From positions 62,001-126,000 of the forward strand of contig NZ_LQXO02000005.1 in NCBI RefSeq assembly GCF_001639065.2: a stretch of DNA of 64,000 nt, in the 5' to 3' direction. The translations under genes were made by a program, and so were the position numbers. The notes below the pieces were generated by a model. It had not been told where the DNA came from, made no database searches, and saw nothing but the letters and a program-made list of their open reading frames with translations. How positions within the stretch are numbered: position 1 is the first letter of the stretch; the number at the start of each line of letters is the position of its first letter. Below are positions 8,843 to 16,600 of the stretch, piece by piece. Source of the stretch: Vibrio barjaei (lineage in GTDB: Bacteria > Pseudomonadota > Gammaproteobacteria > Enterobacterales > Vibrionaceae).

Positions 8843-9571
8843 TTACTGCTGTTGGTAGTGACCGAACTTGTATTCCATCTCGTTGTTGCGCATTTCTCCA
8901 AAGAAAAATCGGCGAACATTGGCTTTGAAATAAGTGAATCCCATTTTGAAGAAGCCATCTTGCTCAAGGCGGCGTGGGTCAAACTGGAAGCTCAGTGGTA
9001 AGAATCTAAAGCGCCATGTCTTAGCGGCTTTTTTGACGTAGTTACAGTCTTCGCACAGCACGATACTTTCATCAAATCCGCCGATTTCGTCATGTGCGCG
9101 TTTGGTAGAGAAGATACATGCGCCTACAGCGGTTGGGAAAAAGAACTGCGTGGTAAACAAGCCTGCGTTAAATAGTCCGTAACCGGCTTTATAAGCAGGC
9201 GCGAGATTACGTGAACCCATGTAAACACCGGCCACTTCCAGTTTTTCATCTTCAAGTTTTGCCGTTGCTTTATCTAGGAAGTCCTTATCAAGACGGACAT
9301 CGGCGTCTAGAAAGAGTAAACGTTCGTTTTGGGCAAGGTTGGCACCCGTATTGCGGCCTAAGCTCACTCCGCGCTGCTCCATTTTGTGAATGGTTAGGGC
9401 AGGTAGTGCTTGATGGTATTTTTGTGCGACCTCACAGGTAAGGTCGTCGCTGTTGGAATCGACGACAATGACTTCGAAACCTTGGTAAGTTTGACTGCTT
9501 AAGTCGCTTAGTAGGCGAGCGATGCGTTTCTCTTCATTGAGAGTGATAATGACGATGCTAAGAGGTTTCAT
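8843..9571 (-). CDS. family 2 glycosyltransferase
   Basis: 242 residues. I choose the ATG at 9571 because AAGGA lies upstream at suitable spacing and MKPLSIVIITLNEE is the classic GT2 start; an extension to 9628 would be non-homologous. Visible motifs are VVDSNSDD, the DxD-type metal/nucleotide site LFLDADVRL, and GGFDESIVLCEDCNY near the acceptor site. The protein is cytoplasmic and membrane-associated at most through the C-terminus. It probably transfers a sugar from a nucleotide donor to a lipid or surface glycan; the acceptor cannot be told. The DedA-LssY gene lies just downstream, which hints at envelope lipid or glycan work. Confidence 0.85.
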   Translation of the reverse strand: MKPLSIVIITLNEEKRIARLLSDLSSQTYQGFEVIVVDSNSDDLTCEVAQKYHQALPALTIHKMEQRGVSLGRNTGANLAQNERLLFLDADVRLDKDFLDKATAKLEDEKLEVAGVYMGSRNLAPAYKAGYGLFNAGLFTTQFFFPTAVGACIFSTKRAHDEIGGFDESIVLCEDCNYVKKAAKTWRFRFLPLSFQFDPRRLEQDGFFKMGFTYFKANVRRFFFGEMRNNEMEYKFGHYQQQ

Positions 9572-9662
9572 AATCCAATCCTTTCTATGTGTTGATGATT
9601 GGATTATGCAGAGAGGAGGCTTAACCATTACTGAGCAGTAGGTTCATATTCAGTTAATGATA

Positions 9663-9690
9663 ACCTAGTAACTGATAAGGGTTACTAGGT
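9663..9690 (-). terminator. hairpin at the end of the small exported gene
   Basis: ACCTAGTAAC (9663-9672) and GTTACTAGGT (9681-9690) form a perfect 10-bp inverted repeat with an 8-nt loop, overlapping the stop codon of the 9685-10059 gene. No strong U-tract follows on the minus strand. It may act as a terminator or mRNA-stabilising hairpin. Confidence 0.45.
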
Positions 9691-10059
9691 GCTGTGCTTG
9701 ATATAGTCTTGGGCTAAGTCTTCTTCTCGCGTAGAAGTAATCCAACAGGTCACTTTTTGGATTTTTGGATCATCTTTTCGTGTATACATATTGGAGACGG
9801 AGTAGGGAGGGATCACAGCGATTGAATCAATCGCAATGGCTTCATCGTTATCTGAGAAAGCGACACAACGAACTTTAACGGCCTCAGAGTAAGAAACCTT
9901 GATTCGCCAGTGTGTGTCAGATAGCGGCTGAATGTGATCACCAGTTATGACTATCGGCGCTGCACTAGAGGCGGTAGTAGGCTTTGTTGCTTCGTTGGCG
10001 TAACTCAGGTTAGCTGTAAGAAGAGCGCTACTCATTACCAATATGTTGAGAATTTTCAT
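9685..10059 (-). CDS. small exported protein of the sulfatase regulon
   Basis: 124 residues with a signal peptide (MKILNILVMSSALLTANLSYA). The mature part is a single small domain with two Cys (VRCVAF and KVTCWI) that could form a disulfide, so a periplasmic location is likely. I do not recognise the family. A copy of the 16-bp palindrome found before moxR, the sulfatase and the maturase lies 65 bp upstream (10124-10139), with a TACTAT hexamer at 10095-10100 placed as a -10 element. That links its expression to the sulfatase system. A role as a periplasmic accessory of that system is inference only. Confidence 0.75.
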   Translation of the reverse strand: MKILNILVMSSALLTANLSYANEATKPTTASSAAPIVITGDHIQPLSDTHWRIKVSYSEAVKVRCVAFSDNDEAIAIDSIAVIPPYSVSNMYTRKDDPKIQKVTCWITSTREEDLAQDYIKHST

Positions 10060-10123
10060 TAGATCTTACCCATTCATTAACACTTATCGCTGTCATAGTA
10101 CCTGCATTTATGGTTGCCATTAA

Positions 10124-10139
10124 CTAGGAAGATCCCTAG
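10124..10139 (-). promoter_or_regulatory. regulon palindrome, copy A
   Basis: CTAGGA-AGAT-CCCTAG, inside a longer perfect inverted repeat TTAACTAGG-N6-CCTAGTTAA (10120-10143). Its centre is 72 bp before the start of the small exported gene and 31.5 bp before a TACTAT -10-like hexamer (10095-10100, minus strand). It overlaps the stop codon of the upstream batD-like gene. Confidence 0.7.
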
Positions 10140-11497
10140 TTAATAGGTGGTACTTTTGGGGTTGAGGACGTATTGAGTTCTCGCAATCGATAGCGAGAAA
10201 GGGTTTGGCTTTTAAGGTGGCGGAGCATCTTTCTTGCCAGTATACATCGTTTAAATCGGAGTTCGCCTTGCTGAGAATGATAGATAGCAGCTTGTAATTC
10301 TTGGTGATGGACAAGATCATAAACCCCAATTTCTGCAAAATAGCGGTAAAGGTAAGTGCTTAACTTCTTTTGTGGATAGACCATGATTCGGATGATAGTT
10401 TTAATTTGCTGGCAATAAGCATGGTGTTGGATGGCGACAATGCGCAGTTTTAATTGATTTATGTGACGTTGTAACATTGGCCTCGTGCGAGCAACAGCCG
10501 CAAGGGCGAGTAACACAATGACTAGGGTGTGGCGGTGTGCCAACAGGGCCTGTTTTAGATTACCTATAGCGATATCAACACGCTGAGCCCAAGGGAGCGG
10601 AGGTGCTGGGGTGACGGTAACTTGAATCGGCGCTAATTCTATGTGCTTTAGCGTATTCGTTTGTGTATCCCACCAATCAAAGGTCATCGCTGGCAGTGTG
10701 AAGTCGCCAGCCATAGGGAAGCGATAGTGAATGTCGGTTGTTCTGGTGCCGATAAGGTTGCCGCGAAACGCGTCGCTGCGAGTGCGTGTATTGCCAGTTC
10801 GAACTTCAACCCCTTCTACTTGTGTGATAAACGGTAATTCGGCGATATAGTGTCCGGGTAAGTCGTCCACATCTACCGAAATAGTCCGAGTGAGTGCGCC
10901 TCCTGCGGTGAGATCATTATCTGAAACGCTCTGAGCGATAGTAACATTTGGTGCGACAAGTTTGCCGCGGCTGGCAACGGGTAAAGCTAATACATCAACA
11001 GTCAAAGGCTGTGAACGAAAGGTAAAAGAGGAGTCTCCACTGCCTACGCGCAACTCGACGGATGGCAGAATGTAATTCCCTGCACGAGTGGGGTACAGAT
11101 CGAACTTTAGCGTTGCCGTGGCCAGTGTTCGCCCGTTTAACTGAGTTCGGCCATATTGCCAAAAGTTTGAAATTTGCTCAAAAAGGAGATCGCGCTCCGC
11201 AACATGCTCAACATGAATCACTTGGTCGATAGGGGCGTAGTGCGAAACTTCAAGGTATAGAGTGTGGCGGGTTCGTTCAGTTAGTTCGGTATTACTCAGT
11301 CGCCAGTTTGCTTGCCAACCTCGTGCACGTTCAGCGTTATCTATGTCTTGCAGTGAGGTGAGCGGGTCATAGACCGATGTTGAGGCTTGAAGTGATGACA
11401 GCGGAAGGATGCACAAAATCGCACTTAAAATAGAAATGAAAGGTTTGTGTATCGTACGTCGATTTAATGTCAAATTGCTTACAAGGAAGGCGTTCAT
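10136..11497 (-). CDS. BatD-like membrane protein
   Basis: 453 residues, the last gene of the moxR operon; its ATG overlaps the preceding stop (ATGA) with GGAGGTAGC upstream. An N-terminal signal segment near residue 20-35 is followed by Ig-like beta domains in the periplasm (RHTLYLEVSHYAP, LYPTRAGNYILPSVELRVG, IHYRFPMAGDFTLPAM). These match the BatD pattern of paired beta-sandwich modules. A transmembrane segment (HTLVIVLLALAAVA, about residue 325) leads to a basic cytoplasmic tail of about 110 residues. BatD proteins accompany BatA/BatB VWA proteins; the molecular role is not settled. Here the tail would place it to bridge periplasm and the cytoplasmic MoxR ATPase. Confidence 0.8.
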   Translation of the reverse strand: MNAFLVSNLTLNRRTIHKPFISILSAILCILPLSSLQASTSVYDPLTSLQDIDNAERARGWQANWRLSNTELTERTRHTLYLEVSHYAPIDQVIHVEHVAERDLLFEQISNFWQYGRTQLNGRTLATATLKFDLYPTRAGNYILPSVELRVGSGDSSFTFRSQPLTVDVLALPVASRGKLVAPNVTIAQSVSDNDLTAGGALTRTISVDVDDLPGHYIAELPFITQVEGVEVRTGNTRTRSDAFRGNLIGTRTTDIHYRFPMAGDFTLPAMTFDWWDTQTNTLKHIELAPIQVTVTPAPPLPWAQRVDIAIGNLKQALLAHRHTLVIVLLALAAVARTRPMLQRHINQLKLRIVAIQHHAYCQQIKTIIRIMVYPQKKLSTYLYRYFAEIGVYDLVHHQELQAAIYHSQQGELRFKRCILARKMLRHLKSQTLSRYRLRELNTSSTPKVPPIN

Positions 11498-13044
11498 TGC
11501 GCTACCTCCGTTTGTTTCTGTAGTTGGATAGCGAACTTATTTCTTAGAAAAACTTCAGGATTCGATTTGACCTGTTCTAACCAAATTTTGGTTAGGTGTT
11601 CTTCAGCCATGAGATCAGCGCTGTTGATGAAGTCAGAGCGTTCTTCTGGCTCATCGATACCCATATCTTCTTCGAGGCTGGAAATTACGTCGGCTGTCAT
11701 GTCTTCACCTGCAGTACCTTGCCCTTGAGCTCGGTCAGCCATCAAATCAAATATCTCTTCAAGGAGTTTAAGGTTTTGCTGGGCTTGCGTGTGCTCTGGA
11801 TTCAGTTCCAACACCCTGTTAAACCAATGCTCTGCCGAACGAAAGCGTTGAATGTGTAGAAAACTCATTGCCGTATTGAAGCGTTTGGAAACCGAATCTG
11901 GTTGCTGATTAAGCATGGTGAGCGCCCATTCCCACTGCCCATTTTTCATCAAAGCTTGGATCTTCCATTGAGGTTCGACGAAGGTTTTAGCCGCGCAAGC
12001 GTAGTTACCTTGGCGATAGAACCACTGACCTTGTTGGTCTTCGGTCATCAATAAGCGCATCATCAATGAATCACAGGTTGGTGATGTGTTATCTGCGGCA
12101 TAACCGTCAGTCGGCATTATGGCTCCGAGATAAACCGCTCCCACGAGTATGCTTGGAACCCAGCGTATACTCCAGCCTCGACGGAACCAAAGTAAGCTCA
12201 GCACTAATGTCGGTAACACTAGGTAAACCCCGGCTTCTTGCCACTGAATATCTTCATCTTGAGGGTCAAAGTAGCTAAAGCTATCTATCCAGCGTTGGAT
12301 ACTAGCAATATCGCTATCGTCAGGCGTGTTTTGTAAAAAACGAACATCACGCGGTGGTGTCAATGTCTCTTGATAACCAAATTTCCATACTAAAATCTGG
12401 TCTTGATGGAGGTCGGTATATTGGTTTAAAGCATGAATGCCACTGTTATCTAGTCCATCGGTAACGACAATGATACTGGCAGGTATATCTTTACTATCGT
12501 GAGATTGCTGCAATTGTTCGAAAACAGCCGCTAGGTTTTTGCCCTGTCTTGGTATTAAGTGTGTAGATAGGGAAGACAGGTAAAGCGCTAAAACGTCTCG
12601 GTCTTCTGTCGCGGGAATAAGTAGGTGAGCACTTCCTGCGTAAACGTAAGCGCCAACAGCGCCATCGGTTTTATAGGTGAGCAGCTGTTCCAACTTAAGT
12701 TTACTGTTTTCCAATCGACTAGGAGCTAGATCGGATTCACTCATGGAGTTTGATAGGTCTATAACAAAATAGAGTGGCGATTGGTTTTTAGCATGAGAGT
12801 CTGGCTCAGGTTGCCACGTTGGACCTGCAATAATGACAATCAGCAACGTCAGTATACCAGGCAGCAAATGTTTGGGTGCAAACCAATGCTTATCTTTCCC
12901 GTCAGCATTAAGGTAAGGTGCCAGGTGAGAAGCGATGGGCAGTGTATGCTTGGTTTGCTGTGCTTTGCGAAAGGCATAGAAGACCCATAACATCGGGACA
13001 ATCAACAACAGGCACCAAGGACGAATAAAATGAAACTCAGCCAT
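11494..13044 (-). CDS. VWA-TPR membrane protein (BatB/BatC type)
   Basis: 516 residues. It has an N-terminal membrane hairpin (LLLIVPMLWVFYAF and a second segment near residue 65), then a von Willebrand A domain with an intact MIDAS (VIDLSNSMS and a later TDGLDNSG). Another hydrophobic pair lies at about residues 275-310, followed by a TPR region (FYRQGNYACAAKTFV, RFNTAMSFLHIQRF, HWFNRVLELNPEHTQAQQNL). This equals BatB plus BatC fused in one chain. It overlaps batA upstream by 8 bp and batD downstream by 4 bp, so all three are co-translated. The VWA domain probably binds a metal-dependent partner in the periplasm, with the TPR part as scaffold. Confidence 0.88.
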   Translation of the reverse strand: MAEFHFIRPWCLLLIVPMLWVFYAFRKAQQTKHTLPIASHLAPYLNADGKDKHWFAPKHLLPGILTLLIVIIAGPTWQPEPDSHAKNQSPLYFVIDLSNSMSESDLAPSRLENSKLKLEQLLTYKTDGAVGAYVYAGSAHLLIPATEDRDVLALYLSSLSTHLIPRQGKNLAAVFEQLQQSHDSKDIPASIIVVTDGLDNSGIHALNQYTDLHQDQILVWKFGYQETLTPPRDVRFLQNTPDDSDIASIQRWIDSFSYFDPQDEDIQWQEAGVYLVLPTLVLSLLWFRRGWSIRWVPSILVGAVYLGAIMPTDGYAADNTSPTCDSLMMRLLMTEDQQGQWFYRQGNYACAAKTFVEPQWKIQALMKNGQWEWALTMLNQQPDSVSKRFNTAMSFLHIQRFRSAEHWFNRVLELNPEHTQAQQNLKLLEEIFDLMADRAQGQGTAGEDMTADVISSLEEDMGIDEPEERSDFINSADLMAEEHLTKIWLEQVKSNPEVFLRNKFAIQLQKQTEVAQ

Positions 13045-14032
13045 TGTTTGCTCCTTTTCTCGTGTGGTACAGGGTGCGGGTAGCGACGAACGTTAACGCC
13101 AGTAAGTTCAAGATGGTTATGAAAAGAAGAGGCCAGAAATAGAGCTCGAATTTAGGGCGAATGACATCACTTTCAAAAAGAGAGGCTTCCAGCTCATTCA
13201 GCGTTTGATAGACCGCCGCTAAGGCGTCACCATCTAAAGCTTCAAAAACTTGTCCACCAGTGTAGCTGGCGATACGGGCTAACATCTCCAGATCAATGGC
13301 TTCTTCACCCACGTTGGTAGCATCACCAATTGCAATAGGATAAATCGTAATACCACGCTCTCCTGCGAAATGAGCGGCATCGACAGGGGGAAATTGGCTG
13401 GTGGTATCTTTACCATCTGTGAGCAGCAATAATACTTTGTTGTTTGATTCGGAATGCTCAAAGTGGTTAACTGCGACACCAATCGCATCTCCCAGCGCGG
13501 TCCCTGCGCCCGCCATACGCACGTCCATTTGCTCCAACAGCAAAGAGAGCGTATCGAAGTCTTCGGTTACGGGCGCTTGCAAGTATGCCTCATCACCAAA
13601 GGCGATGAGGCCGACACGGTCGCCGGCTCTCTGTTGTAAAAAGGATTCCAGCAGCAATTTTACGCCATCAATACGTCGAACATTGATGCCTTGTTGGTCA
13701 ACAAAGTCTTTCGCCTCCATGGAACCTGAGAGGTCAACGGCGACCATCATTTCACGGCCACTTTTCTCTATAGCAATGGGCTCTCCAACCCATACAGGCT
13801 TCGTTGCTGCCAATACTAAACTCAAAAAGGTGAGCATGGTTAGTGCGCGCTGCCACCAAGAAGGGCGTATCACTACCGCTCCGCTCCTTGGCGTCGATCC
13901 TGTGACTTCAATGAACTTATCGAAATGACTAAAGCGAAGTGCCGTTTGTCTAGTGAGATGTGTTGGAGTGGCACGCATAATAACGGGAAGTAAAACCAGT
14001 AGACCAAACCAAGGGTAGGTGAAGGTTAGCAT
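13037..14032 (-). CDS. VWA-domain membrane protein (BatA type)
   Basis: 331 residues. The ATG at 14032 has AGGAGG five bases upstream, so it is preferred over the start at 14050. N-terminal segment MLTFTYPWFGLLVLLPVIM and a second at about residue 55 are followed by a VWA domain with complete MIDAS motif MVAVDLSGSMEAKDF, GAGTALGDA and LLLTDGKDTTS. A C-terminal membrane helix (LYFWPLLFITILNLLALTF) closes it. It overlaps its neighbours on both sides. In moxR operons BatA-type proteins are thought to act with the ATPase as a chaperone or activator system. Confidence 0.88.
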   Translation of the reverse strand: MLTFTYPWFGLLVLLPVIMRATPTHLTRQTALRFSHFDKFIEVTGSTPRSGAVVIRPSWWQRALTMLTFLSLVLAATKPVWVGEPIAIEKSGREMMVAVDLSGSMEAKDFVDQQGINVRRIDGVKLLLESFLQQRAGDRVGLIAFGDEAYLQAPVTEDFDTLSLLLEQMDVRMAGAGTALGDAIGVAVNHFEHSESNNKVLLLLTDGKDTTSQFPPVDAAHFAGERGITIYPIAIGDATNVGEEAIDLEMLARIASYTGGQVFEALDGDALAAVYQTLNELEASLFESDVIRPKFELYFWPLLFITILNLLALTFVATRTLYHTRKGANNG

Positions 14033-14502
14033 GTGACCTCCTGAAACCATCGATGGACAGCATCCAGTGTCGTTGAGCTGACATTGGGCTTAAGACAATA
14101 GCTGGTTTGCACCAGTTCGATGACCTGAGCGTATGTGAGACAGTTATTGGTTCGTTGAGCTATAAACTCAGCGAATTCAGCGGTGTTCATAGTGCCGATT
14201 GATTCTTCAGGCCAATGTTGATGAGCCAGCCGCTTCAGAAGCGTTGCGATTCTGTTGATTTTTCTCTCAGAAGCGTAATTTTGATATAAGGTCCACGCAT
14301 CTCGAAGGTAAGCCCGCGATAGGTATTGATGAATGCGATAAATAACGTAGCCAATGATGAGCAGTAGACATGAGAATGCCACAAGCTTCCACAGCGTGGT
14401 TTGCGGAAACCACGATACGGCATCGGGTGGCGTGATCCACTCAGCTCGATGGATTAAGTGACTGCCAAACTCAACGATTTGGCCCTGTGATGCCTTCATC
14501 AT
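14026..14502 (-). CDS. DUF4381 membrane protein
   Basis: 158 residues with one transmembrane helix (LWKLVAFSCLLLIIGYVIY, about residues 37-55), a short N-terminal region containing PPDAVSWFP, and a helical cytoplasmic part (LKRLAHQHWPEESIGTMNTAEFAEFI). Size, single helix and position between DUF58 and BatA genes match DUF4381 of moxR operons. Two adjacent ATG codons (14502, 14499) are possible starts after AGGTTGTT. Function is unknown. Confidence 0.8.
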   Translation of the reverse strand: MMKASQGQIVEFGSHLIHRAEWITPPDAVSWFPQTTLWKLVAFSCLLLIIGYVIYRIHQYLSRAYLRDAWTLYQNYASERKINRIATLLKRLAHQHWPEESIGTMNTAEFAEFIAQRTNNCLTYAQVIELVQTSYCLKPNVSSTTLDAVHRWFQEVTC

Positions 14503-14508
14503 AACAAC

Positions 14509-15420
14509 CTATTGTTTTGTTTTAGCTTGCATTTGGAGCCAAGCATCTTGATGAGTCGTGAAATCTAGCAAGGCTAATTGGTGACGCAAGAAATGGTCGT
14601 TAAGCGCTTGTCTATGTTGGGTAATGTAATGCTCGAACTTCTCTCGAGCTTGAGGTCGGCTTTGCTTGAGCTCCACCTGTTGGTCAGTGTTGCCAATGAC
14701 TAAGCTATGTCCTGGAAACTTAATTTCTAAGGGGTCTGAAATTCTAAGACCGATTAAACTATTACGTTTAGCGAGAGCATCAATGATCGAATGTTTCTCA
14801 TTTACTTGGTAGTCACTAAAATCGCTAATAATGAAACACTGGCTTTCTTTTAAAGTCATTGCGCTTAGTTGGCTTAAGCCATCATACAAGGAACATTCAG
14901 AAGAAGGTGCTGACCAGTCAGGGAGTCGCGAATTGCAGTGAACGAGCTCGGTGAGGAGTGCTAGCAATGCTTTTTCTCCTCGTCGAAATGGCAGCGACGC
15001 TATACCACTATCGGTAAGGATGAGTGCTCCCATACGATCGCCACCTTGCACAATGGAGCCTGCGATAATCGCCGCTGTTTCACTGGCGATTGCCGACTTC
15101 ATTGCTCCGTCCGAAGCGAAAAACATACGTGTACGTAAATCTACCAGCAGTGCGATGTTTTTGTCTCGCTCTTCAGAATAGACTCGAAGGTAAGGTTGAC
15201 CGGTTCTTTGCGTCACTTTCCAGTCGATGCAGCGAACATCATCACCTTGGTAATAATGTCGTAGTTCAATAAAGTCCAATCCTCTACCACGTTGCTGGCT
15301 GCGGTGTTTTCCTGTCAATGGAGTGAGACGTTGGTAGGGTGGATGCCATGATAACGTTCGACCTAAGCGGCTGAGCTCACTAAGTCGTTCGATGGTAGGA
15401 TACACTCGATAATCACTCAT
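14509..15420 (-). CDS. DUF58 protein of the MoxR operon
   Basis: 303 residues, preceded by GGAGG. The central signature GRGLDFIELRHYYQGDDVRCIDWKVTQRTG is represented by residues about 45-75 and is diagnostic of DUF58, followed by the VWA-like strand NIALLVDLRTRMFFAS and a later CFIISDFSDY. No membrane segment is seen, so it is probably cytoplasmic and works with the MoxR ATPase, from which it is separated by 16 bp. The MIDAS-like motif is incomplete (DLRTRM instead of DxSxS), as usual in this family. Confidence 0.9.
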   Translation of the reverse strand: MSDYRVYPTIERLSELSRLGRTLSWHPPYQRLTPLTGKHRSQQRGRGLDFIELRHYYQGDDVRCIDWKVTQRTGQPYLRVYSEERDKNIALLVDLRTRMFFASDGAMKSAIASETAAIIAGSIVQGGDRMGALILTDSGIASLPFRRGEKALLALLTELVHCNSRLPDWSAPSSECSLYDGLSQLSAMTLKESQCFIISDFSDYQVNEKHSIIDALAKRNSLIGLRISDPLEIKFPGHSLVIGNTDQQVELKQSRPQAREKFEHYITQHRQALNDHFLRHQLALLDFTTHQDAWLQMQAKTKQ

Positions 15421-15436
15421 CTATTTTCCTCCATGA

Positions 15437-16396
15437 CTAGGCAAAAGCCACACAGTCTAGAAGTTTGTTTACGACGTGTTCGGCGTTCACACCTTGGTGT
15501 TGAGATGAAAACGTGATGACAAGTCGATGGCGAAGCACGGAATGAGCAACTGCACGAACATTGTCAGGTGTGACATGGTCTTGGCCGTTCAACCAAGCGT
15601 GGGCACGTGCACATTTGTCGAGAGCGATTGATGCTCTCGGGCTTGCTCCTTGTTCTATCCACTGAGCTAATTCGACGTCGTAGAGTGTTGGATATCGAGT
15701 CGCGTCTACTAGATCAACGATGTATTGATCGACCTGATCCGAAACATGGACTTGATCAACGAGATATCGAGCTTTTAAAACGTGGTCAACACTGAGTTTT
15801 GAGTCACTTTCTTGAATTAACAGATTCTCTCTACGTAGCATTTGGAGCATCCGCTTTTCAGCTTGCTTGTCTGGGTAGTCGATGATGATTTGCATTAGGA
15901 AACGATCCATTTGCGCTTCGGGTAGCGGGTAGGTGCCTTCTTGTTCAATAGGGTTTTGTGTTGCGAGCACCATAAATAAACTAGGCAGAGGATGGGTTGT
16001 CCCTGCCACAGAGACCTGTGATTCTGCCATGGCCTCAAGCAAGGCCGATTGGACTTTTGCTGGTGCACGATTGATCTCATCGGCAAGAACGAGATGAGAG
16101 AAAACCGGCCCCTTTTTGAAGGTGAGCGATTGTGTATGGCTGTCATAGAGCTCACTACCGGTGATATCCGCAGGCAACATATCAGGAGTAAATTGGATTC
16201 TATTCAAGGTTGAGTCGAGTTGTGCCGCCATGACGCTCGCACTGCGAGTTTTCGCGAGGCCAGGTAGGCCTTGAAGTAAAACATGTCCACCCGCAAGCAA
16301 GGCAATGGTGAGCTGTTCAACGGACTTCTCTTGACCAAGTACACGTTGGTTTATTTGTTGTTGTAGCGTAATGAAATTCTGTGTTGATACCGTCAT
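15437..16396 (-). CDS. MoxR-family AAA+ ATPase
   Basis: 319 residues, full length. Walker A GLPGLAKT (about residues 43-50), Walker B VLADEINR, sensor 1 ATQNPIEQEGTYPLPEAQMDRF, and the C-terminal lid with PRASIALDKCARA are all present. AGAGGTGG precedes the ATG. It is the first gene of a six-gene operon (ATPase, DUF58, DUF4381, BatA, BatB/C, BatD). A regulon palindrome lies about 100 bp upstream. MoxR ATPases are regarded as chaperone-like factors that mature or activate specific complexes. With a sulfatase gene next door, envelope maturation of that enzyme or its transport machinery is a reasonable guess. Confidence 0.92.
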   Translation of the reverse strand: MTVSTQNFITLQQQINQRVLGQEKSVEQLTIALLAGGHVLLQGLPGLAKTRSASVMAAQLDSTLNRIQFTPDMLPADITGSELYDSHTQSLTFKKGPVFSHLVLADEINRAPAKVQSALLEAMAESQVSVAGTTHPLPSLFMVLATQNPIEQEGTYPLPEAQMDRFLMQIIIDYPDKQAEKRMLQMLRRENLLIQESDSKLSVDHVLKARYLVDQVHVSDQVDQYIVDLVDATRYPTLYDVELAQWIEQGASPRASIALDKCARAHAWLNGQDHVTPDNVRAVAHSVLRHRLVITFSSQHQGVNAEHVVNKLLDCVAFA

Positions 16397-16493
16397 TAAA
16401 CCACCTCTGTAATTTGCTTTAATGGATGGAAACCACTTAGACGCGGTCGAAATATGATGGTGCTAGCTTATCTAAGTTGAAGAAGCGAGGTCA

Positions 16494-16509
16494 CTAGGAC
16501 TATTCCTAA
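16494..16509 (-). promoter_or_regulatory. regulon palindrome, copy B
   Basis: CTAGGA-CTAT-TCCTAA, centred 105 bp before the moxR start. It is followed on the minus strand by weak -10 candidates (TAAGCT or GATAAG at about 16465-16472), at a distance similar to that in the other copies. Confidence 0.65.
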
Positions 16510-16544
16510 TTAACGATGGGGAAGAGAGCGTTGTCGTAGAAAGA

Positions 16545-16573
16545 AAGGATGCACTGAAGTACATCCTTGATTA
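16545..16573 (-). terminator. probable terminator of the sulfatase gene
   Basis: On the minus strand AAGGATG (16551-16545 complement pair 16568-16562) forms a 7-bp stem with CATCCTT around a 10-nt loop, followed by TCTTTCT. It lies 33 bp after the sulfatase stop. Confidence 0.55.
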
Positions 16574-16600
16574 TCAATGAGTATTATGGGTGCCGAAACA

